DNA of 64,000 nt from Asterochloris sp. CNOR1 (Eukaryota > Chlorophyta > Trebouxiophyceae > Trebouxiales > Trebouxiaceae): NCBI GenBank assembly GCA_963969365.1, contig OZ017750.1:1488001-1552000 (forward strand). The letters are read 5' to 3'. The notes beneath the pieces are model-generated. The model did not search any database. It saw nothing but the letters and a program-made list of their open reading frames with translations, and had not been told where the DNA came from. Position 1 is the stretch's first letter, and every line of letters begins with the position of its first letter. Shown here piece by piece: positions 34,841 through 45,983 of the stretch. The position numbers and the translations under genes were made by a program.

Positions 34841-35026
34841 TGTCAGACATGGATTGCATGCATGTGCAAACAGGCCTCTGCATGCTGCACTTGCCTTTGC
34901 AGTATCTTTCAGACTCCAGCAGAATCTTTCAGACTCCAGCAGAACTCCAGCAACACGAGGAACACTTTTGAAGTCTAGCTTTTCAAAATGCAGTTGGCCT
35001 TATTTTTGAAGGAAGGAAAATAATTC
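34841..35026. promoter_or_regulatory. divergent promoter region, cupin and DUF1295 genes
   Basis: Only 186 bases separate the two start codons, so promoters are probably shared. An AT-rich patch (35000-35025) precedes the DUF1295 start. The 20-bp tandem repeat lies in the middle. Confidence 0.4.
34904..34943. repeat. two exact tandem copies of a 20-bp unit
   Basis: Positions 34904-34923 and 34924-34943 are identical. They lie just upstream of the cupin start, in the region shared with the divergent DUF1295 gene. Confidence 0.85.
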
Positions 35027-36450
35027 ATGCTGTCCATCAGGATCAACCTCTGCAATGCTGTCCTCCTGGTAGCTGTCTTCCAGCCTGGTCTGCTGCTAAC
35101 TGTGCATGTGAGGTGTAGCTGTGGCCAGTCTGAGCTGCATGACCATGCTAGGTCTGCTCTCTGCATGTTATACCTGGAGCACCCCTTAGTCTACGTCAAC
35201 CTGCTGTTCCTGCTCAATGTTGATGTGCTGCTCTGGATCATCAGCATCATCTCAGGCAGCACATGGGTATGTCGAGTCTGAAGCAAGGCCTGCTGCAAGG
35301 CCTGCTGTGTCAATGAGCTGATGGAGGCCTCAGCTCTCCTGCGCATGCTGCAGCTCATTGATGCAGCATGGACGCTGCTGCCACCGCTGATGGCGGCTGT
35401 CTACTCTACGCATCCCCATGCAGTTCTGACTGCTAAGGCTGCTGTGGCACATTGCTTGCTTGCTGCATGGAGCGTGAGGCTGACTCACAGTTATTTCAGA
35501 AGGCAGGTGCTCAGACCCTACTCAACAGTCTGCAGCTCAGCAAAGTGGTCCACTCCGTTCTGCACTCCTTGAATTGCACATTGCCAAAACGAAAGCCAGC
35601 ACATCACCGCCCCTGAGCACCCCCAGCCCAAGCAAATCAATGTGTCCTGCAGGGAATGCTAGCAGCTTGGGGCCAGAGAGGACTGGCGCTTTGCTGACAT
35701 GCGTGTCAGGTTGGGCCAGTACAGGTTCAGATGGATGTCCTTCTTTTTGACATATGTATCCCAGCACCTGATGCTGCTGGGGCTGACCCTGCCCTTCTAT
35801 TCTATTAGCCAAAATCGCACCACGTGGTCATTGCTTGACACAGTTGGTGTGGCAGTCAGCGCAGCAGGTGCGCATCACTGTCTGCCATTGCTGCACCTAT
35901 GGCTCCAGGCTGCTGAATCAAGTGCTGCCATATTCAAGGTCCACTTCAATGCTGTGCTGCAGGCATTTCGGTAGCAGCAGCTGCCGACACTCAGCTACAC
36001 AAATTCTGCTCAGCCAACGCCCGCCTTCCTGCCACAGAGCGCAAGTTGGTGCTCGACACAGGTAGCGGGCTGCCTGGTCTGCAACAAGGGGTCAGCAGGA
36101 CTGCTAAGCGTGACTGATGAAAGTGTGCGGTGCAGGCTTGTGGCGCTATGCCAGACACCCAAATCATTTTGGGGAGCAGGCGTGGTGGTGGGGCGTGGCC
36201 CTCCTGGCTGAGCCCTGGACATTAATAGGACCTCTTTTCAACACATTATGCATGGTAGGGCACTGCCACGCTGCATGCATCTGCAGTGAGCCTCGACAGC
36301 AGCTAATACCTCCGGCCCCTGCAGCTGCCAGTCACTTTCTTAGTGGAGCAGCGTATGTTGGCGAGACCTGAAAGGAGATACGCATACACTCAATACATGC
36401 AGCAGACATCCTGCCTAATCCCTTGGCCCCCCCTCAGCAGAGGAGCTTAG
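35027..36450 (+). CDS. DUF1295 multi-pass membrane protein (steroid 5-alpha-reductase-like C-terminus)
   Basis: Six exons close in phase: 35027-35266, 35354-35506, 35666-35867, 35963-36061, 36136-36254 and 36325-36450 (about 312 residues). Family landmarks are REDWRFADMR before the central helices, LTLPFYSIS, a short hydrophilic loop ending RKLVLDTG, and the strong signature GLWRYARHPNHFGEQAWWWG followed by a helix and EQRMLARPERRYAYTQYM near the end. This C-terminal layout is shared with steroid 5-alpha-reductases and isoprenylcysteine methyltransferases and suggests an NADPH-linked reductase or related ER enzyme, but no substrate is known. At least five hydrophobic segments are visible. Confidence 0.85.
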
Positions 36451-37062
36451 ACGTCCCCTGCCATTGGTGAGTCTGCCATGCGCAGAGGCTGCGATGCTGT
36501 GATGAACGCAATTGGCATGAGTTATATTCATGGCACCAGTCTCAGAAGGCATGAATGTGAGGTCACATCAACATCAAGCGTGCGAGTGCCAGGGATTGCT
36601 GTCAGGACCTCCCCAAGGCGCTGGCAGCAGCAGCACGCCACAAAGAGCCAGTGTCAGATGCGGGGCACCAGCTGCAGTGATGGGACTCAGCGTCTGCCAC
36701 CCACAATGCCAAGCATGCGCAGGGGAAGCCAGGCCAGGAGGGCAACGGCTGAGGATGTGACAACGAGTGCTGCAATGCCTGCCACCTCAGAGGCATGCCT
36801 GCAGTCAGAGCACAGAATCGACCTCATGTCTGCATCATGTGGCTGGGAGGCTTGCAATTAGGCAGCTTGCAGCTGCCGTGTGTGCTGGTGCACCAGTGTG
36901 GGCAGCCAGTGGCAGCGAGAACTTGTGTGTCAGCCTCTTTCGGGCAGGCAACCACAAACATGGCATGAAAGCAGCACAGGTGTCAACGTCTGGCAGGCAC
37001 TGGAGCAGGCAGGCTGGCACAGCGACATCAAAGCAGCAGCACAGGCCTGATCTTGGCACTTC
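36451..37062. other. convergent intergenic region
   Basis: About 600 bases between the DUF1295 stop (+) and the end of a minus-strand reading frame. No supported exon; presumably 3' UTRs. Confidence 0.35.
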
Positions 37063-37295
37063 TCACTTGGCGCTGACAAAGTTGCTGCCATGCTTGCTGA
37101 GCACGTCCAAAATCTTGGCCTGCAGGTGCATTGACAGCATGGTCCTGTGATGTTGATGTAGGCAGCAGGGGCATTGTTCATTGCACATCTTCAACAGCAA
37201 GCAAGGCTGGGAAGCTCTGAGAACTGACCTCCGCGGTTGTGGTGACCACCTTGTATTGGGCCCTACAGCACAAGTTGCTCTCAAGGGATTGATTG
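37063..37295 (-). CDS. 3' exons of a possible small gene, unknown
   Basis: Two minus-strand exons (37187-37295 and 37063-37119) join in phase and read SNLCCRAQYKVVTTTAEV, then SFPALLAVEDAKILDVLSKH and a stop after FVSAK. The composition looks coding and slightly like the end of a fasciclin-type domain, but that is only an impression. I could not find an upstream exon with matching phase, so the gene is incomplete or the frame is spurious. Confidence 0.3.
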
Positions 37296-37514
37296 CTGTT
37301 GGAAGGACAGCCCAGAGCCTGTTAAAATGGCCTGGATGCATGCTCACCCACTGGCAGGGATGCGGGTGTCATGGGCAGTGCCTCAGCTTTCAGAGCTGCA
37401 CAGCTGGCCATGGGCATTGTGCAGCTTTTACTGTTCCAGGTTGCTCAAGAGAACAGAGTCTCTTGCGCTGGCATTGCTTATCCAGCAAAGCCGCGCTGTT
37501 GGACATGCTCTTGC

Positions 37515-38088
37515 TCACCAGGCGTAGTCCAATGCTGGCTTCATTGTCTTGGTGATGGGGTTGGTGAAATGCTTGGCGTTGGCAATCTGGTTGTTAACAA
37601 CGATGTAGTGGTTGCCTGCACTCACATCCAAATTGTCACAGGGAACAGTTGGCAGTCGCAGCACAGCATGCAGGCGCTTCATTCACAGTGGTTTGCTGCA
37701 CTGTAAAATTGCTGCACAGCAGACACAGTGCATGGCTCACCCAGGGCCTTTTGAGCAATGCCATCAATGGTCCCCCCAGCCTTGGCCAGAGCATGGGTGG
37801 CATGCAGCCTCCCACGAGCCACCCAGGCCTCCCAGGCAGCAGCCTTTGCCTTTGTCTGCAGGTAAGGAGATCTGTGATCACCCCTGTGGTCAGTGCCATG
37901 CTGAGAGCGGGCAGGTCGCTGCTGCCAAGTCCGGCACCATGACTTGCACAACCGGTCAGCGAAAAGCGGGTCATGGCAGCTCTTACTTTGGCCTTCAGTT
38001 TCTGAGCCTCATGTGAAGGCGCTGCTGTTGCGCAGGAGATACATATCAGGCTCAGAAGCAGCAGGCCGACGGTGTGCTTGCGCTGCAT
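37515..38088 (-). CDS. small secreted protein, unknown
   Basis: Three minus-strand exons close exactly in phase: 37987-38088, 37687-37855 and 37515-37615 (123 residues). The N-terminus is a clear signal peptide (KHTVGLLLLSLICISCATAA). The mature part is Ala-rich and helical (KAAAWEAWVARGRLHATHAL), then has two cysteines (GEPCTVSAVQQF and ANHCNHYIVV) that could form a disulphide, and ends PALDYAW. I do not recognise the family. It may be an extracellular or wall protein. Confidence 0.6.
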
Positions 38089-38190
38089 GATGTGGCGCTG
38101 TCGTGTGCTGATGCTCTACGAGCTGAATGCTGCAACAGGCTTTCCTTCTGACTGTTGACTGAATGTTCAAGGACCCCATTTTCACGCAAA
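38089..38190. promoter_or_regulatory. divergent promoter region, secreted protein and hydrolase
   Basis: Only 102 bases lie between the two start codons. No TATA box is evident. Confidence 0.4.
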
Positions 38191-40494
38191 ATGTCTGTGA
38201 TCGAAGCCCTGAGGGGTGCCCGCATCGAACTCGCAGCATTAAAAACTCCCAGGGAGAGAGTGCTGAAATTGGGAGCCATCAGCAGGATCTTTGTGTCAGA
38301 GCTCCTCGGAACCCTGACTCTGGTGCCATATGGTGTGCTCAGGCAAAGCAGCTGGATTTGCAGCTTACCTTCACACTCATGTTGATGACACCTCTTCATG
38401 CAGGCGTCCGTGCAATGTCTGCTTATCGCAGCCTGCCAAGCACAGGCCACCAGACACAGGTCAGCATGAGGCGGGGCCTCCAGTATGGAGAGACAGGCAG
38501 GCCCAGATGCCAGCTTGATGTTTATGTGCCTGGTGGCGCTGCCCCTGCAGGCAAAGGGTCCGCTGCAGGCTTTCCTGTCGCCCTCTTTTGTCATGGCGGG
38601 GTTTGGAGCACTGGTAGGTCCCTATCTCTCTACATAGCTGGGTAGTTATGTTGGTATGGTTGCTGTGGCGCCTGCCAGCTGATCTATTCCTCTGCCTGCA
38701 GGGGAAAGGTGGCAGTATGCACCCATTGCCAGTGCACTGGCACAAGCTGGCATCATCACAATGGTGCCTAGCTACACACTCTACCCTGAGGCAACTGCGA
38801 CTCAGCAGGTTTCAGAGGTCTCTGAGGCCCTAACCTGGGCGCTTGATCACGCAGCAGCCTTTGGCGGCAACAGGCAGCAGGTGAGCAGACCGCTCAATGC
38901 AGCATACTCGTTGTAGTTACTCAAGAAGCACTTGAGGCTCGCAAGGGGGACCTATCAGTGGCTGCTATCAGTGCTGCAGCTCTGCCCATGCATGCCTCCG
39001 TGACAGCAGGCTCCAACCTCAATTAATCAACCACACTTTGCTGTGTCACTGACATCTCAACAAGGCACTGGAGCTGTGTCCCAGCTCAAACCGCAGCCGG
39101 CGTGCGTCCACTGCTGCTGCTGCCCCTGCCCAGCCTGTGCTGCAGCCTCTGTACCCTCACGCAAAGCCAGAGAGCCTGGACTGTGTTGAACTGCCTCCCC
39201 TGTGACTTGTGCAGGTCTCCTTGGTGGGCCACTCTGCCGGTGCACAGCTGTGCACCCTGGCCCTGCTGTGCAGAGCCGCTTGCAGCCAGCATCAGAGTGT
39301 GGGCCAGCCCTTTGGGCCCTATGCGGTCTCCTTTCAGGACAGCAGGATGCCTGCAAGACTTGTGGGTCAGCTTAGCCCCTGATTTTCATAATTGTGTTGT
39401 CTCTGGTATGAGCTACCTTACAAATCAATCGTTTTGTATGTATGCAGGCCTGGCTGGAGTGTATGACATTGGGGCACACTATGCGTACGAGGATGGGAGG
39501 TGCAGTGCTGGCCTGTCGCTCATCTCCTCAGTGCATTCATCAGCAGCCTGACAAGGCTGTGTGCATTGTTGCAGAGGGGTGGCCAAGCTGAGCACCATGG
39601 AGCGTGCCATGGGTGGGCGGGCAGGCTTTGCCCCCCATTCGCCCTCACTCCTGCTTCGAAGGGCCTGGGAGCAGGTGCACACAGGACAGAGACTTGAGGT
39701 CCAGACGGATTCAGATTTCTGGCTAGCTCCCAGGTGGCACCTGCCATCAGCCCAAGATTCTGCCTCTATTGCATGCAAGCCCACCTTGCATTGGCAACCC
39801 TTCAATGGGGGCTGCATGCACCACAGCACCAAATTGATCCAGCTGCAGCCATCTTGAGCACAGCCTGCCTGGTGCTCTCGCCCAGTGCTGCAATATGACG
39901 TGCTGCTTCTGTGGCAGGTTGCGGCGCCAACAGGGTGGCACACGTACATTCTGGCAGCAGCTGGGCAGTCGGGCGCAGAGATTGACGGGCGGGATGTATG
40001 CCAAGCCAACTGTGCAGCAGGTGAAGGTGGTCTATGAGCTTTCTGTCTGGCTCTCAGCAACTGTGTGGAGCCAGGTCAGAGACTACTAAACATTGATGCC
40101 TGTGCAGGCGGCCCCAATGAGTACATCAGCAGCACAAGTGCACCCTGAGGCTGATGCATACAACAACAGTCATGTACCGCTGCTGTTCCGGATGGAGGAC
40201 ATTCAGAGGCTGCCGCCTGTGGTGCTCATGGCCAGCAGAGGAGATCTTACCGTGCCCAGGTGGGCCTGCTTTCTTGTGCAGCATCTGATGTCAAGGTAAA
40301 GTTCCGCTGACTTCAAGCTGCTGGCCTGCTGCAGTGTCCAGACGCAGGAGATGGCTGGCATAATGGAGGCCTGTGGAGTGCAGACTGCCTCGCACATCTT
40401 TGAAAGCCTTACACACATAGACTTTGTCTCTGCCTGGCTGGGGCACGACAAGGATGGCTTCCAGCATGAATTGCTGCAGCACCTGCGGCAGTAA
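38191..40494 (+). CDS. alpha/beta hydrolase, carboxylesterase type (isoprenylcysteine methylesterase-like)
   Basis: Eight exons close in phase: 38191-38332, 38404-38613, 38702-38880, 39215-39365, 39448-39499, 39575-39674, 40108-40259 and 40335-40494 (about 381 residues). The oxyanion motif is ALFCHGGVWSTG, the nucleophile lies in SLVGHSAGAQL, the likely acid in VVLMASRGDLTVP and the His in ESLTHIDF, so the catalytic triad appears complete. The pattern LDVYVP before HGG and the SYTLYPEAT segment resemble plant isoprenylcysteine methylesterases, which demethylate prenylated proteins at the ER; a general esterase is equally possible. The N-terminal 45 residues include a short hydrophobic stretch that may anchor it. 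A stretch at 39919-40020 looks codable but its phase does not fit and I left it out. Confidence 0.8.
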
Positions 40495-40600
40495 CACAAC
40501 CTGCTACAACCATATCTTACCTGCTCATAATGCAGATTTAGATGTTTGTCACAGCCATGGAATCAGAGAAAGGTGTGTGGCATGCATTCCATAGCCAGCA

Positions 40601-42584
40601 TCAATGGATGCCTTGTTGCCTCATCAGGTGCTCGAGGGTTTCAATGTCCCCAGGCTTATCCACACCATGAAAAGCATTGTGCACAACTACAGTCTTCATC
40701 TTGTAACCATGCTCCAGCACCTTCAGCTGCTCCAGGTCTTCCATCACCTGCAGAGCAAGACGCATCAGCCTGCATGCTTCTGCTGCATGTGGAAAATATA
40801 CAGGGGCTGCACATGTACCAAACAGACCTGCGGGATGAACTATGTACTTGCCCACCATCAGTCGGGAAGGAGGCAGCAAGAAACAAAGATGCATGCTGGA
40901 CTGATGGGAGAGTGCTGCCCACCATAAGCGGAGTAGCGGGCAAGTGGCAGTAGGTCTTCAAAAAGCTGGAGTCATAGCACTGCAGCCCCAAGTGCAGCAG
41001 GTACTGGTGGTCCTGGAAGGGGATGGGGAAGGGCTGAGGTTCGCCGCTTTTGTTGCCGGGCAGCACGCCCCGGCTGAAGTATAGCGCATAGCCATTCAAG
41101 TCGGTGATGACCTTCACACGGCTGGTACTGGAGGCGTCCTCACGGCGCAGCGGGGTGCAGGCTGTGCTGCGCAGCAGGCATGGCAGGTCAGCCGGCTTGC
41201 TTGAGGGCTTAGCGCAGGGTCCCTCACACACGACACCCGCTTGAGAGCGCTGGGCAAGGTGCAGGCTGTGCAACAAGCAGATCTGGCAGGTCACTGCGTC
41301 CGCCTGCCTGCCCTGGGCATGGTAGCAATCTCGGTTGTGCAGCAGGTGCACCAGGCCTGAGGCCCTGCTTGTGAGCAATGTCCCAATCACATCAGTGATT
41401 GCCTGGGTACTTGAGGCAGGGCAGGGTGTAGACAGCACTAGTTATAGTGTGGCAGGTCAGTGGGGCACATTGCATCCCCTATCAGTTTTGGTGCTTTGCT
41501 GGACAGCAATCCTAAAGCAGTGAAAGGGCCTGCTGATGAGCGCAGTGCCTCCCTGCTCGAGGGCTGAACCTCACATAGCAGGCCACGACTTTGCAGCCTC
41601 ACCTGTACACAGCATCTGGTGCTTGCCGCAGGGCAGAGACTACATCACAGATCGCCTGTGGCTCTGCAGACAGGGCACCATATCTTCAATCAATGAGCAA
41701 GGCAGGGGCGCGCTGCTTTCCTGACCTCCTAGATGGGCAGGCGTGCTTTGCAGCACTCACCGATGAGGGGCTCATCTCCCTGCAGCAGCCAGTGAAAGGT
41801 CTAAGACTGGGCCTGGGTGGGGCAGGGTGCTGCCAGATGCAGCCGCTCTGCATGCAGCAGCAGCAGACCCTGACCTGAATGTTCACGACTACGTTGTAGT
41901 GCTCTGAAAGCTTGGAGACAGCCTCTCGGCATCGTGCTGTACCTGCAGTGCCCACATTGAAGTCAGCACGCAGCTGAGTATGGGCAGTCAAGCTGCAGGA
42001 GAAATCTACAGGCATCGGGAGAGCTGCTGAAGCACCAGCAGATGAGCTGCAGTGCAGGATCTGTACCATACCTACAGGCATCACCTGAGAGGACAAGACG
42101 CACCAGCTGAGCTGCCCAAGCCCCAACCAGACCCACCATTTGCGCACTCCGCATCTGTGAGGACCACCTCTGCCCCTGCCTCTCGGCACAGGCTGGCAAT
42201 ACGCTCATCATCAGTGGCCACAATCACTCTGTCCAGCACTGCTGCCTTGCAGGCCTGCTGCCAAGTGCGGATGATCATGGGAATGCCCCTGATTTTGGCA
42301 AGCGGCTTGCCTGGGAACCTCGAAGAATTGTACCTCGCAGGAATGACTCCAATCTGCAATGGAGATCAGGCCCCCTGAGAGACACACACCATGGCATGCA
42401 GATGCAACCTGCTGGGGGACCTCACCACTAGGGGCCTCTTCACTAGCCTCTCTTCCCTCAGGCCAAGAATCTTGTTCAACACTGCAATCACTGCAGCAGC
42501 TGCCAGGAGTCCTGTTCCAATGCGTCCCATGAGCCAGCTGCTGTGAGCTGCTGTTGCAGGGATTTGATGAAGTACAGCTGCCAA
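40601..42584 (-). CDS. KDSB: CMP-KDO synthetase (3-deoxy-manno-octulosonate cytidylyltransferase)
   Basis: The enzyme activates KDO with CTP for transfer into cell-wall polysaccharides. Seven minus-strand exons close in phase: 42426-42584, 42137-42353, 41875-41942, 41761-41779, 41603-41663, 40923-41166 and 40601-40747 (about 304 residues; Arabidopsis KDSB is similar). An N-terminal hydrophobic helix ([17 protein letters not shown]) precedes the catalytic domain, as in plant KDSB. Motifs are [15 protein letters not shown] (CTP loop), [21 protein letters not shown], the [16 protein letters not shown] block, [29 protein letters not shown] and [14 protein letters not shown]. The motif GDEPLI is encoded on a 19-nt micro-exon. 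Start taken at the first ATG of the hydrophobic exon. Confidence 0.92.
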
Positions 42585-42998
42585 TGCAGATGAAGCTGGA
42601 ATACAATCGCAATTATGAACCCTGCCCGCAATACTATGCTTGATCAGAGATGCACCTTGACATGTTTGGCCTTTCAGGACGGATGTGACTTTTCTTCTTT
42701 GTAGCAGATCGCTCTGAGTGACTGAGGTGCAGATTACACAGCCAGCTGTCCAGTTGCAGAGAGCCTTGACACTGCAGACTTGCCGTCATGGTGAGCGAGG
42801 CTTGCAGGTCCTCACCCATTTCACGGCAACTGAGCTGTGCATCGCACAATGAGAGCTCCCTCCCATCAGTGCCTGCTGAGCAAGACATGACTGGGCAGGG
42901 AGTGCATGGGGATAAGTCCTGCATGCATAGTTTCCTCGCTGCTCCCACTCCTGATGTATGCTTGATACCACTTGCAGTTGTCATTCGTTGTACCACTG
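42585..42998. promoter_or_regulatory. divergent upstream region, KDSB and BAP31-A
   Basis: About 414 bases between start codons of KDSB (-) and the first BAP31-like gene (+). No other exon is supported and no clear promoter element is visible. Confidence 0.35.
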
Positions 42999-44120
42999 AT
43001 GGCTTTTGGAGGTGTTGAGGCCGTCGTTGCCATTTTGCTGCTGCTGCCGGTGAGCTGCTGGGCTTCTTGGTCATCCCCTGCCTCTGTGCTGCTTCCCTGC
43101 ACTTCTTGTGGAAGATGTGCTGCCCTGCACTGAATCTAACGTCAGTGGTTTGCTGCAATGTGGCCTCATGTGCTGTGCAAGAGAAGCCAGGAGAGGCCTC
43201 TGCCTTGCCTGTCAAGCTGTCATGCTGCGCGGTAACAAATTCTTCTGGCCCTGCAGCTCCCCTTCTCCCGGCCTGCAATCTTGCTTTGCAAACTGACACG
43301 CACGGAGGTCGGGAGGACTGTCGTGATGACAACAGCTGCTGTGCTATTTGCACTGCTGGTGGGTACTCGCAGCACTGCTGGCTGCGTCCTGCATGTGGCT
43401 ACCGGCTATGCAGCTCGAAAGCTGCCTTGTCATTGGCACTGCTGTGGCTGTCAGCCTGTGGCTTCCCTTTTCTTCCAAGATGGTGGCCACTTGTGTGGCC
43501 GCTTGGGCCCTGACACGTCATAGGAGTGGTGCATGTGGGCACTGTGATTCAGCTCTGCCCTTTCATGTGCAGGCTGCACCAGCATGGGACCTGGTCCACA
43601 TGGCCGACCACCCACAGCCAGCAGTTGGCGCTTCTCTGGAGAGAAGGTGAGCTCTCGCACTGCCTTTCAAAACCACAATGTACCATGCCAGCACCATCAT
43701 AGTTGCTGCTTGCACTTGCCACCCCCTGAATCAGTGCACATTCCTGTGTTCTTTTCATGCTGGAGGCATGTGTGGTTGCGCTGCTACCGCAGCACTGTGA
43801 TCCCTTGCAGGGCACATTTCGTACTCTTTCAGGTTGATGCAGCTAGGCTGGTAGTGCATGAGCAGCAGCTGCTTGAGGCTGTTGACGATCTTGCTGGGTT
43901 GGTGACCTGCAGGGAACAGGAAGCCACATCCAATCTAAGTGCAGTACTGACCGGCAGCACCCTCATGACCATGTTTGTCCTGCGCAAGCTGGGCCTGGCT
44001 CTGGCAGATCTGGATGAGCTCACTTCAAAAACTGGGTATGAGGGCAAGACACAGGCCACCAACATGTTCACGGGCAAGGGCACATCTGTCTCTGAAGAGG
44101 GCATTGAGAAAGCTGAGTAG
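42999..44120 (+). CDS. BAP31-like ER membrane protein, copy A
   Basis: Four exons close in phase: 42999-43049, 43257-43358, 43573-43646 and 43811-44120 (178 residues). BAP31 proteins are three-helix ER proteins that sort cargo. Here helix 1 is VEAVVAILLLLPLP, helix 2 TVVMTTAAVLFALL and helix 3 LTGSTLMTMFVLRKLGLAL, followed by a short tail (DLDELTSKTGYEGK) without the long coiled coil of typical BAP31. It is clearly related to the neighbouring gene at 44396-45877: both have R-P/K-P-x-x-L-L-C after helix 1 and VVRKLGL or VLRKLGL at helix 3. The call rests on this layout and on the neighbour's better match. Confidence 0.6.
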
Positions 44121-44395
44121 ATGCTGATTGCAAACACTGGCCAGTCTGCCTCAGCAGGCCCCTTGCTGGCAGAGGACGTTTGTCAATGAATCAGATCCCC
44201 CTCAAATAACAATCTTGCAACATATTTTGTGCTCCTGTGCTCAGATTTGGTCATCTCTGCAACTAGGTGCTGAATAGATAATGCTTTGCAGAAACAGAGC
44301 AATCATTGTCAAGAAATCAGAATCAGACCCTCCTGTGAAACACTGAGGCTTGAATGTGACAGTGGGGACAAAGATACACTCATGTGTTCGGATGC

Positions 44396-45877
44396 TCAGT
44401 CATCCTTGCGACTGGATGGGGCCTGGCCGGGCTCCAGCCTGGCCAGCTTACGCTGTGCCATGTCATGCTCAGCCAGCAGCCGGTCATACTCGCGGTTCAT
44501 GCTGCTGCTCTGCTCCTTCAGCGCTGATGCATCCCTCTCAGCCTTCTCCTTGGCAGCGTTTGCTGCCTTCAGCTGGGCCTGTGTTTGCAGACAACTCAGT
44601 GGCAGGGCATGATGGCAGATGCACTTCTCATCAAAAAGCATGAAAGGGCGTCACACACACCCACGATGCTGTAGATCGGCTGGGGCCTCACCTTCAGGTC
44701 GTCTGGGCTCTCAGCTGCGTCAGCCAATTTGCCGCTAGTCTCCTTGCCCTCATAATGGCTCTGCATCTGGTTCACCTGCAGCATGGCGGCAAACCACGAG
44801 GCTGCAGGCAAAGGTCTGGTCCTGGGATTCTACATGGCTGGCCAGTAGACGCAGTTCCCACCTGCCGCAGCAAGGCCTGCTGGGACGCTCTCAGCTGGTC
44901 ATTCTCCATCTCCACCAAGCCCAGCTTGCGCACCACATATAACAGCAGGATGCACCCAGCTGTCATGTAGGCTGCAGGCACCAAACATGCTTGTCAGCAG
45001 TGTATGTCCGGAGCAGCAGACACGCTGTGCCACACAGGGCGAACGGCAGGATGCACCCAACATCATGTGGACTGGGCTGCCAGCATGCTCATTACCGGGC
45101 AGCTCTCTTTCTCAACACAAATGCAGTTTTCGTGGTATGTGTACGGCTTGCTCCACACCCCTTGTGGCTACAAGAGCAACAACATGCCTGCCAGGGCCTT
45201 CAAGGCTGCTAGGTTGCAGCGCAACAGGCAGCACCTCAGCTCACCCAGCAGCTGCGCTGCGGCCTGTGAGGAACGCCGCTCCACATTGTCAATCTGCATG
45301 AACGCCATGGCCCCTCAGCGACAACAGGGTGCAGCCACTGATCTGTGCCAGATGCTGGAGAGGTGTGAGCTCACTGCTGATTCCTGGTTGTATATTTGCA
45401 TCCTGCATGACGCACTGTTCCTCAGCCACAGTGCTTGATGGTGACATCAGCTTGCAGCAAACACTGCACGGCTGCCTGACAATCAAGGCCGGAGCCCAAG
45501 GCCTACCTGGATAGGTCCCACACAGGCTGGATCAGGATGAGTACTAGCACAGGCAACAGTGAGAGGTGAGGCGCTGGTAGATGTTTGCACAGCCTGCATG
45601 AGTGGGAGAGCCACCGCAAAGCCTGCTGCCAGACCTTTGACCAGCCATTCCTGCTCACCTAGGAACGCAGTCACTGTGGTGAGCACAGTATGCCCTGCAG
45701 CACAGTAGCCTGGTGGGCAACCATGGGCGCATTTGGGTGGTGCAGCTGACATGGTAGCAAAAAAAGCTGGTGGCTTCTCACCGACTTGTGAACGGCAGGA
45801 GTTTCTGCAGAGCAACTTGATGGGCTTGCTGAGAGGCTCAGGGAGCATCAGCAGAACTGCAGCAGTGCTCAGGACGC
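44396..45877 (-). CDS. BAP31-like ER membrane protein, copy B
   Basis: Minus-strand exons in phase are 45782-45877, 45591-45658, 45245-45293, 44862-44971, 44692-44775 and 44396-44578; a short first exon with the start codon must lie between 45878 and about 45983 but I could not place it. Helix 1 is GVLSTAAVLLMLPEPL, helix 2 WLVKGLAAGFAVALPLMQA and helix 3 MTAGCILLLYVVRKLGLVEME. The C-terminal 85 residues form a coiled coil (AAKEKAERDASALKEQ, NREYDRLLAEHDMAQRKL) and end RKDD, as in plant BAP31-like proteins, although the dilysine ER signal is not in its usual place. Function in the family is ER cargo sorting. Confidence 0.7.
44940..45085 (-). repeat. copy of a BAP31-B exon edge in the upstream intron
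   Basis: The 5' edge of the helix-3 exon (44940-44971 with acceptor to 44977) is echoed at about 45041-45085. Both contain GGCAGGATGCACCCA or AGCAGGATGCACCCA, then CATGT and (G)GGCTGC. The offset is about 102 bases. Confidence 0.6.
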
Positions 45878-45983
45878 CTGCATGCAGTGGCAGACCAGGA
45901 GTCAGGCAAAGACCTGGCTGTGGCCATCGTCATCCTGAAACCTTCCTGAGAGCATGTAGAGGGGCAGAGTGAATCCAGCCACC

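Noticed and set aside
34975-35166. Minus-strand frame over the DUF1295 start
   Set aside because: Antisense shadow of the first DUF1295 exon; no splice or family support.
39919-40020. Possible extra exon of the alpha/beta hydrolase after a GGCAG acceptor
   Set aside because: Its phase does not fit both neighbours, and the flanking exons 39575-39674 and 40108-40259 join directly in phase 0.
41363-41442. Candidate KDSB exon after an ACTAG acceptor
   Set aside because: The downstream exon at 41166 already joins the previous one in phase and restores the family sequence; the candidate ends in a stop.
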